This document shows, piece by piece, positions 56,545-64,000 of a stretch of 64,000 nucleotides of DNA (positions are counted from its first letter, which is position 1; each line of letters opens with the position of its first letter). A program made the position numbers and the translations under genes. A model generated the notes under the pieces. The model did not search any database. It was not told the origin of the DNA and saw only the letters and a program-made list of their open reading frames with translations. Where the stretch lies: NCBI GenBank assembly GCA_951812925.1, contig OX638368.1, positions 25,421,187 to 25,485,186 on the forward strand, given 5' to 3'. The DNA is from Calliopum simillimum (Eukaryota > Arthropoda > Insecta > Diptera > Lauxaniidae).

Positions 56545-56828
56545 CAGAAAGTAGTGTAGTTCACTTTTGTCAGCGCCATTGAATAGCCCTGAACTTTTTC
56601 TTTAAAACATAATTTAACTTTTCCAATTGGATCAATACTTTCTAAGGTATCATCCATTGAAGTAAAGGTATACAAATTTAAAATACATAGTCTTTTGCAA
56701 GGATTTGCAATACCTTTACTTCAATGGATAATATCTCGGAAAGTTACTATATCACCCAATTGGAAAGGATGAAATTTAGTTTAAAAAGGGCTATTCAATG
56801 CTGCTGACTAAAATGAACTATACTACTC
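56545..56828. repeat. Foldback hairpin with ~120-bp arms
   Basis: AGTAGTGTAGTTCA mirrors TGAACTATACTACT. Inner parts CATTGAATAGCC, CCAATTGG and CCATTGAAGTAAAGGTAT also mirror across a loop of about 40 bp near 56685. Non-coding. Confidence 0.8.
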
Positions 56829-56844
56829 CTTGTATTTTTTTCTG

Positions 56845-56965
56845 ACCTCAAACCATAAAATTGGTATGACAAGTGTAGTACCGAATCAAAGAAAATTTAA
56901 CAAGGATTCAACAAAAACACTGTAAAAAAGTATGTTTTTATACTAAAATAGCCGCCAAAGCAACG
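56845..56965. repeat. Family A MITE, central fragment
   Basis: TTGGTATGACAAGTGTAGTA and ACTAAAATAGCCGCCAAAG match the centre of the family A element (787-1741). Both ends are missing. Confidence 0.55.
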
Positions 56966-57067
56966 ACGTATATTTTTATCAAGATACACAGTTCGTAACT
57001 GTGGTCTGTTGAATTTGTTAAAATTGATAAAATGTTGCTGAAAGCGGACAAACGAAATGTTTAAATA

Positions 57068-57602
57068 GAGTAGAACGGGGCAATGTCGTGCACTCAACTT
57101 TGACATGCTCGTAAATCCGTACATCTCAAGCGAATGCAACGAGTAAGCATCCGATCGAAAGATAATTTCATTGGTTACATCCATGTGTAACAACATTTGT
57201 GTAGCGAGGAATTGTGTTTGTGTAAGTGAATGTGCACGACATTACCCCAATGGTCGTTTTAAAGGTCAACTTCGATAACTCGGTGAAGCCCAAAATTTTT
57301 TTCGAAAACCAAATACTTCTTTTCTGTGGCAAGATATTTCGTTTCAGAGAACACTTACCTGGTATATTTTCCCGCAAGGAAAATTATTTTTCTGACCCGA
57401 TGAAAAAACACTTTTATCGTCCCGAAAGCTTGCGTTTTGAAAAAAAGGTTACGAACTGGTGAAAATTGCTAGTATTATATGCATAAGCTCAGTAGGTCAG
57501 CAGGTCCCTACCTTACGAACAGTTGGTAAATCATTCAATTCTTTGGGCTAAAACAGCCAGTGCACGACATTACCCCATGCACGACATTACCCCGTTCTAC
57601 TC
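57068..57602. mobile_element. TA-flanked MITE with reiterated TGCACGACATTACCCC motif
   Basis: Ends GAGTAGAACGGGGCAATG and CATTACCCCGTTCTACTC are inverted, with TA on both sides. TGCACGACATTACCCC recurs at about 57231, 57561 and 57577. 535 bp without transposase. Confidence 0.88.
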
Positions 57603-57759
57603 TACGTTTGTTTTTTTAATTTTGCGTCTGTTTAATATAAAATATTCAGTATATCAAACGCAGCGCACAGTGATGCGATTAGTACATGCTAGACGGAAAA
57701 AACTATTTTTTTGCAGTTTTTTATGTTTTAGGTATGGGAAAGTACAAAAAAAAATATTT

Positions 57760-57945
57760 CAAAAATTTTGGACAAGTGGGTGTGGCACCTCCCATACAAC
57801 TTATTTACATTTTGCGCTATATCTTAAAAGCGAAACGTGCTATGGTTGCAAAATTTTAAGTGTATAGGTTTTACGTAGTTTCTTAAATTTATAAAAAAGT
57901 ACCTGGAGACCGATCCTTGCTCGGTCAACTATTTAATATGATAAT
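57760..57945. repeat. Fragment of the ACAAGTGGGCGTGG repeat joined to KKYLETDPCSVN tail
   Basis: ACAAGTGGGTGTGGCACCTC starts a piece like the 146-bp unit at 60371. It runs into TACCTGGAGACCGATCC at about 57900, which is nearly identical to the end of the pogo-like relic at 4190-4230. Confidence 0.5.
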
Positions 57946-58472
57946 TTAAGAGTTATTTTTTTGCGGTGCAGATAAATCACAAAATTCATCAAAAAAAGCT
58001 TAAAATATCTTGTATACGTATAAAAACAAGTTATATGTTATACGAAGCGTTGAAAATTATTAAAAAAGAAAGTTAAACTTCGAAAATAATCAAAAATTAA
58101 AACAAAAAATCCATGGTTATCGAAAAAAAATATCTTCGGAAAACATAAAAAAGTTTTGAATAGTATCGATAAATATATAATATCGAAAATCAAGAATTAT
58201 CGGAAGAACTTAAAAATAAATGAATAGCATTGGAAAAATCAAAAAGTTCTATGAAAGTATATATGTATTGATTGTTTTTTAAAAATATAAAATGAAAAGG
58301 AAGGCCTATCAAAACAGCAACTGCGACAAAAAAAAACCTTAGACTTCAATCGAACATTTGGAAATTAATTAAATTCAATTGTAATTATTATTTCACCATT
58401 TATTAATTTTTTTTTTTTTTTTTTTTTCAAAAAACATCTTAAAATCTATCGTAACAATTGTTTCCAGTTTTT

Positions 58473-58850
58473 ATACCCTACACCCAGGGAATATTCACTT
58501 TGTCCTTTCGTTTGTAATGCAGAGAAGGAGGCGTGGCAGATATGGAAAAGTATATATATTCTTGATCAGCGTCACCTCCTGAGTCGATATAGCCATGTCC
58601 GTCTGGGTGGCTGGCTGTGTGTGGAAATACACTTTTTGGGAAAACTAAGCAAGATAATTCAATGAAATTTAGTATCCCGCCTCCTTCATCAAAGTTAGCT
58701 CGGGAGATTGAAAATTAGCGAAATCGGTTGACGGACACGCCTACTGTCCATACAAAAAACATATTCAAAATGCAATTTTAGGAGTATTTTTCACGACAAT
58801 GCAACCAAAATACACATAAATATACAAATTGTAAGCACAAGCTCTGAAGC
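58473..58850. repeat. Dispersed repeat, second copy of the 49095 family
   Basis: TTTTATACCCTACACCCAGG, GAGAAGGAGGCGTGGCAG, TATATATTCTTGATCAGC and GTCGATATAGCCATGTCC align with 49095-49290. Inserted inside the Transib element. Confidence 0.65.
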
Positions 58851-58884
58851 ACAGATAAGTAAACTGTTGTCAACAGCACAGCTA

Positions 58885-60362
58885 TTGAAAGTGGGGCTGG
58901 CACTTAATAAGTACCGCTTAATTTTCGTCTAGTGTCTGTTATTGGTGACTTGAACTCGCTAACAGAATTTTATCAAAATATTTTGCAAAGCTTGTGAGAT
59001 ATAAACATTAAACTGTTTTACTTGTATGGAAGATGTCACGCCTATTGGTGATATTTTGCTCACTTTTGGTTTAGAGATACCTTTTAGCAAGTAGACCTTT
59101 TGTACAAAAATTCTGAAAAATTGCTTTTGATGCTTTACTATAGAAGTAGTATAGAAGATTTGTCTTTGGCAAAATCGTTAAAACTGTTTACGAGCTAAAA
59201 AGTGGGCGTAGCTTTGATCAAGCACCGCCCACTTTCTGTTATATTTATAAAACTGATAATTCAAGCCCGCTTGCTGAAATCTATTAAAATATGTAGAACT
59301 ATTTGCGAGAAATAACATTTAACTCGTTGTAATTGTATTAGAGGCTCCACGCCCACCGGTGATATTTCGCGCATTTTCAGTTGAGATGTTCCTAATGGCA
59401 AATAAACTCCCTCAATTGAACTAATAAAGATTGCTTTAGCAGTTTTTCTTTTACAGCGTATTACATTTTTGTGGGCGGTGCCATGCCCATCAACGAGTTT
59501 TCCCAACACATTGACATATCAAATACAAATCATTGTTTTCAGGAATACCATCTCCAAAAATTTTTAGAAAAATATTGAATTAAAATTTTCAATGGTAAAA
59601 AAGTGGGCGTGGCATTTCCTCGATTCTGCCCACTTTTCGTTTATTACAAGGCATTTATAAGTAGTATCTACATACCAAATTTCATTAAAATACCTTGTAA
59701 CAATTGCGAGAAATATCATTTAATGTATTTTGCTTGTATGGGAGATTCCACACGCAACGGCGATATTTCGCCCACTTTCAGATCAGAGATGGCTTATAGC
59801 AAGTAGGCTCCCCACAGTTAATTTCAGACTGATTACTTTATTGGTTTTCTTTTTATACCGAATTATAATTTTGTGGGTGGTGCCATGCCATTCAACGAGT
59901 TTTCCCAATATAACGGCACATTTCATATTAATCCTTGTTTGCAGAGGTAACATCTCCTAAATTTTCATCAAAATTGTTGGAGTCGTTTTCGAGTAATATT
60001 AAATCAAAATTTTCAATGGCTTAAAAGTGGGCGTGACACTTCTTCGATTCCGCCCACTTTCTGTCCGTTAGAAGACATTGACAGTAAGTAGATGTGTACT
60101 AAATTTCATCAAAATACCTTTAATGGTTTGGAAGTTATGACTAGATGAAGTTTAAACTTTAGGGCGGTGCCACGCCCCCTTGTGGGCAGCTATAAAGTTG
60201 AAACCTTGTTTATTCTCCATTTTATGCTAGAGTGCATCCTTTGATAAAGTTTCATTGAAATCGCTGCATCCGTTCTCGAGAAAATATATTTATAAATATA
60301 TAAACATATAAATATATAAATAAACATACATACAACTTTATCTCGTATAAGAAGGGAAGATA
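58885..60362. repeat. Dispersed GGGCGTGGC/CCGCCCAC repeat, copy 2
   Basis: Colinear with 4436-6011: GTGGGCGGTGCCATGCCC (59472), GTGGGTGGTGCCATGCC (59873), GGGCGGTGCCACGCCCCC (60162) and the end TTATCTCGTATAAGAAG, after an (ATAAATAT)n tract in place of (ACATAAGT)n. Confidence 0.7.
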
Positions 60363-60370
60363 TGAGCACG

Positions 60371-60695
60371 GTTGGACAAGTGGGCGTGGTATCTCCCATA
60401 CAACTACAATATATTTTGGGCTATATCTTAAGAACGGAATAAGTTACGGTTACAAAATTTGCAGTGTATGGGTTTGATGTAGTTTCTGAAATCTACAAAA
60501 AATTTGAGTACTATTGGACAAGTGGGCGTGGTACCTCCCATACAACTACAATATATTTTAGGCTGCATCTAAGAACGGAATAAATTACGGTTACAAAATT
60601 TGCAGTGTATGGGTCTTATGTAGTTTCTGAAATCTATAAAAAATTTGAGTACTATTGGACAAGTGGGCGTGGTACCTCCCATACAACTGAAATAA
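60371..60695. repeat. Tandem 146-bp repeat, 2.2 units
   Basis: Units begin GGACAAGTGGGCGTGGTA at about 60373, 60516 and 60657, and contain TGCAGTGTATGGGT and TAGTTTCTGAAATCTA. The two full units are over 95 percent alike by eye, so the duplication is recent. Confidence 0.85.
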
Positions 60696-60824
60696 ATCTT
60701 GCATCATAACCAACGAAAAAATTTGCAATAACGAAATTTAAAGTAGATGTATAATATTTGATTTCTAAGGCACTAATAGTTTATTTTTTCATATTTTTTA
60801 CAACATAAGCTGGACAAAATTTAG

Positions 60825-61746
60825 CTTGAAAACGATGATAAAGAATTGCTATCGGGATCGGACCACTCTTCGCTACTTGAAGCATTATTTGAGCGCACTC
60901 CTCTTATTTCCGATGGATCAGCAACAACAAGAAAAACTAATATGTCCGGATGTAATTTGCGGACATTTGTAAGGGGCTGCTCTCGGTAGGAATCAACCAA
61001 AGGATCCGAACTGATAAGACGCATATTCATTAAATCCGTATTTGTATTTACCCTTGAGCTTTTACGTGTGTTTGTCAAACGAAAACGCCTACAGTCTTTG
61101 TTGCGAGCCTCTTGTGCCTCTTCAGATAATTGCCCTATTCCAACGATGCATTGTTGTATTATGTCCTTAGCATGGCAGAGAATTTTATGAACTGTTACCG
61201 GCATAAAATACCAGCTATAAAGTTGTATATAATGACTTAGTTTCATTTATATAAATTTCGAAGGCAGAAATATCTATATTATAACCAGAAGAGATACAGC
61301 TTAGAATTATATAAAATCTTTTTATAAGCTTCTCGTTTACTCCAGTTATCGCAGAGCTTTGTTCATATTTTTTAAAAAATCGTCGGGCAGTGTTTCCATC
61401 GTTTGAGGAGCCATAACCTGGCTTGGGTTTATCTATAACTAGACCCATTTCTTTTTTAAATCAAAGTTGAATTTGTTTTTTTTTTTTTTAGTTTCCACGG
61501 ATAATTTATCTTTGCTATCACGAATTGACCATTTTTTAACATCCATCCTGTACCCAATATGCAATATACAATAAAGCGTTTTGATCCAGTCATGAAGGGA
61601 TAATAAACCATAACAATAAAGTTCTGGTCGAGGTTCTTTAACATTTTGTATATTATTCATCTCACTTGGCTCGGCACCACATATATAACACGACTGTGTT
61701 GACTTATGAGACGAAAGGTGATTTGCTATCTTACCGTCTACCATTG
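60825..61746 (-). pseudogene. RAG1/Transib-like transposase, C-terminal core, frameshifted
   Basis: Minus strand, three overlapping frames: MVDGKIANHLSS with a CYICG zinc-knuckle-like pair; NDGNTARRFFKKY; then SWYFMPVTVHKILCHAKDII and IGQLSEEAQEARNKDCRRFR. Blocks GN-ARR, HKIL-H-x-x-x-II and IGxxSEexxExxNKxxRRFR occur in the same order as in the RAG1 core, where the last holds the third catalytic acidic residue (E962 of human RAG1). Two frameshifts (in the A-run at about 61446 and near 61225) and loss of the N-terminal half kill it. After the core comes a Ser/Asp/Glu-rich tail. Alignment to RAG1 is from memory; another related superfamily (for example Chapaev) is less likely given the 5-bp duplication. 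Confidence 0.72.
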
Positions 61747-61984
61747 TGCAAAAGAATAATAATTATTGCTTTTCTCGGGCTATCTACGTTTATTTTTTCT
61801 AATTTTTATTTCTATAATTGAATTTTTTTTACTATGTATTAACATAACGTGTTGTGTTTTTGAATATGTTACCCGGATTACAGCTCAAAGTAATGAAATT
61901 ACCCAAAAACCATTCATTATATTTAGAAAAAATATTCGGAACTTGGATTTGAAATTTAAATTAATAGCATTTTTAGGGCAATCA

Positions 61985-62525
61985 AAAAAATTTAAAAAAA
62001 AATACAATGTCAAATTTGCGCACTTAGGCACTACTAGTGCTTAGAGTAGACATAATACTCAGTTGAAAAAAAAAAGTTTGGTGAAAATATCAAGTGACCA
62101 TTTTTTTTTTATTTACCAAAATATTTAACCAAATTTTTCGTTTTTGAGAATAATTTACACTTCACTAAAATAGGTTTTTTTTTTATTTCGTGTATTTATT
62201 TATTTTTTTTTCTCAGTGTAAAAATATTGTGTGTTATATTACAAATATTTAAACCCCACAAAAAGTCTCATCGACTTAAAATTATATATATTTCAGACAA
62301 TACGGTCAGAGCCTAATTAATACAGTAATATTTAGTACCATCATATAGATTAAGAAAAAAAGTCAAAGGTAAATTTGCGCACTTAGGCATTCCCAGGGCT
62401 TAAAGTAGACATAACACTGATTAAATAAAAAAAGTTTGGCAGAAATATGGAGTGACCATTTTTTTTTTTTTCCAAAATGTTTTGCAGAATTTGGCGTTTT
62501 TACACATTTATCTCCCTAAATTCTA
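61985..62525. repeat. Direct duplication with AAATTTGCGCACTTAGGCA
   Basis: AAATTTGCGCACTTAGGCA is at 62012 and 62371, each followed by GTAGACATAA, AAAAGTTTGG and GTGACCATTTTTTTTT. The period is about 359 bp. Lies near the right end of the Transib element. Confidence 0.7.
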
Positions 62526-62984
62526 TTCTATAGCACCAACATTTTAAAAGATATGGTTTTGAATTTATAATATTTCCATAAAACATATCCTGGCCGTAAT
62601 GTGTGCCGATTTTCAACTCTTTTCGATATTGGGAAGTATTAAAAAAAAATTGTGAAAATAGCAACTAATTTCATTGACACAAATTTGGAAAACATAATTT
62701 TTTAGGCCGACTTTGACGATTTTTGGTATTTTATGTAGAAAGCGGAGGTAAATAAAAAATTACTTATGAGCTAATTATATATTTTCTGATATTTTTTCAT
62801 ATTCGGAATGTAAAAATTCGATTTCGAGTTTTTTCCGTCTAGCTTGTACTAATCGCATCACTGTGCAGCGTTGGCATAGCAACATTTTGTTCCTTTTTGA
62901 ATAGCTTTATTTGTGTCTAACCAAATTGCACAGACCGGCGAGTAAGTCAAACGAATAAAATTTGAATATCTTATTCATATACGT

Positions 62985-63300
62985 CGTTGGCCAAAGTCAT
63001 AAAATTGGAAAAAAATTTAAAATGTCAACTTTAAAAGTGCAGAACTTTTTCTTTTAAACTCTATAAATCAAATAAACTGTTAAAAAGCTCATACAATCAG
63101 TTAGAAGTTTCTTATAAAAGAGTTTTCTCGAAAACGTTAGTGTGACCCATTATTCTTTTTTCTTTGGAAAACAAGTCAGAAATTCAGTTTTAACCCTATA
63201 ACTCCGCAGGAGTACATTTTAGACCCCCGTCAGGTGTAATTTTTTGTTAGTATCGGCCTTCTCTATCACTTCTCAGAAGCTTTGTGACCCTGTATATAAA
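62985..63300. mobile_element. Family A MITE, right arm only
   Basis: CAACTTTAAAAGTGCAGAAC, CCCTATAACTCCGCAGGAG, ACATTTTAGACCCCCGTCAG and TCAGAAGCTTTGTGACCCTG match the right arm of 10398-11271. The left arm is absent. Confidence 0.75.
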
Positions 63301-64000
63301 TAGTCGGAATTCAGCGAGACCTGTCACATTTTTTTAGTGAAACTAATTTTAGAACCTTATGCAATAATAGGAGTTTTCACACGCAACGTTGTACTTTGTC
63401 ATTCGTAATTGGGTAAATATTTGCACTTATTTTGATTTTGTAAATTTAACAAAATGCCGGCTTAACGAATAACATTTTACCGTGACGGCAACCCAGACAA
63501 ATTCCTCGTTACTTGGTGAAACAGTAATAAGTAATCCGTTGAATCTTTTTTTCAATCAAATGTTAGTTATTTTAGATTTCGCACATTTTTTAGGCATTTT
63601 ATTCTTTTTGCGTATACTTTTTAGAGTCTTACTTTCAATATCAGCTTGGTTGAAAATATTTTAACGATTTACAACTGATTTACAAAAAAGTGTCTTCACA
63701 GTTGGCAAACTGTAAGAAATTTAACGAACAACGTATCACAACGTTGCATATGAAAACCCCTAATGTTTATGTTTTTTGTTTGATTCAAATACCTTCAGTA
63801 CTTATTTTTTTAATCATATTCCGAATCGATAATACGTGACCTTTCGAACGTGACATTTTCTCCATTTTAATTCAATTGGATAATGCAGTCGATTTGATAA
63901 TCATGGTTAGTTAATTTATGTTTATGTAAATTGCTTAAATTAGTGAAATGTTCAAATGCTTTTCTAAGATAATACAATCATAAAATAATAAGTTTTTAAT
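63301..64000. other. AT-rich DNA, nothing recognised
   Basis: The (+) frame 63482-63664 is hydrophobic but has no known motif. ACGTTGTAC at about 63387 and its inverse near 63730-63745 (GTATCACAACGTTGCATATG) may be the ends of a small element (TTTTCACACGCAACGTTGT against ACAACGTTGCATATGAAAA), about 63372-63757. Confidence 0.35.

Larger units (their letters stand above)
57666..62865 (-). mobile_element. Transib/RAG1-like DNA transposon, 5.2 kb, intact ends
   Basis: The left end begins CACAGTGATGCGATTAG and the right end is its inverted copy; the TIR is 39 bp with one mismatch. Both ends are flanked by the same 5-bp GC-rich sequence CAGCG (57661-57665 and 62866-62870). CACAGTG equals the V(D)J recombination-signal heptamer, and after 23 bp both TIRs carry the A-rich nonamer GAAAAAACT. 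Five-bp GC-rich duplications and heptamer-23-nonamer TIRs are known traits of the Transib superfamily, the source of RAG1. A decayed RAG1-like transposase lies inside on the minus strand (60825-61746). Other repeats (57760-60700) have inserted into it. Confidence 0.85.

Noticed and set aside
57226..57462. 78-codon frame inside the 57068 MITE (MNVHDITPMVVLKVNF...)
   Set aside because: No transposase motif, and it begins with the reiterated CACGACATTACCCC repeat; not a gene.
61766..62044. 92-codon hydrophobic frame next to the Transib transposase
   Set aside because: Opposite strand, AT-driven composition, no motif; probably chance in decayed element DNA.

Overview
The window reads as genomic DNA of a higher (brachyceran) fly with a repeat-rich, AT-rich genome larger than that of Drosophila melanogaster. 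The signs are GT-AG introns, some only 50-70 bp and others of 2.7-10.6 kb, fly-type proteins with poly-Gln/His/Ala runs, and dense Tc1/mariner, hAT, copia and LINE debris. I cannot name the species; a tephritid or another non-Drosophila fly would fit.

Only two genuine host genes are visible. The first, on the + strand, is the middle and 3' part of a bHLH-PAS transcription factor, called here dysfusion (dysf, the fly NPAS4-like gene). Eight in-phase coding exons between 13776 and 30576 carry the end of PAS-A, PAS-B and a long low-complexity C-terminal region, 1,040 residues in all. The bHLH exon(s) are not found and should lie left of the window. The second, on the - strand (39577-47422), is a complete six-exon SLC22-type organic cation/anion transporter of 632 residues. 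The two genes are convergent, with about 9 kb of AT-rich, transposon-filled DNA between their stop codons.

The rest is mobile and repeated DNA. 1-13.8 kb: foldback MITEs, a pogo-like transposase relic, a GGGCGTGGC-rich repeat and a 50-bp degenerate minisatellite. 13.9-24.5 kb (dysf intron): a TA-flanked MITE, a copia integrase relic, a tRNA-like SINE head, a LINE with a YADD reverse transcriptase, and 2.3 kb of a 54-bp minisatellite. 27.2-32.7 kb: a tandem mariner relic, then two unrelated tandem arrays that both carry a tRNA-Lys primer-binding-site motif and that flank the last dysf exon. 33-39 kb: foldbacks and TIR elements. 41.9-46.5 kb: a 4.6-kb (CTACCT)n array with a 200-N gap, inside intron 2 of the transporter. 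50.1-54.5 kb: a hAT element with perfect 8-bp target duplications, carrying a nest of further elements four deep. 57.7-62.9 kb: a 5.2-kb Transib/RAG1-like transposon with RSS-like ends, a 5-bp GC-rich target duplication and a decayed RAG1-like transposase.

The strongest candidates for something new are the Transib/RAG-like element, the primer-binding-site arrays, the let-7-seed-matching hexamer array and a set of TIR elements that share one architecture: a short terminal motif reiterated inside the element.
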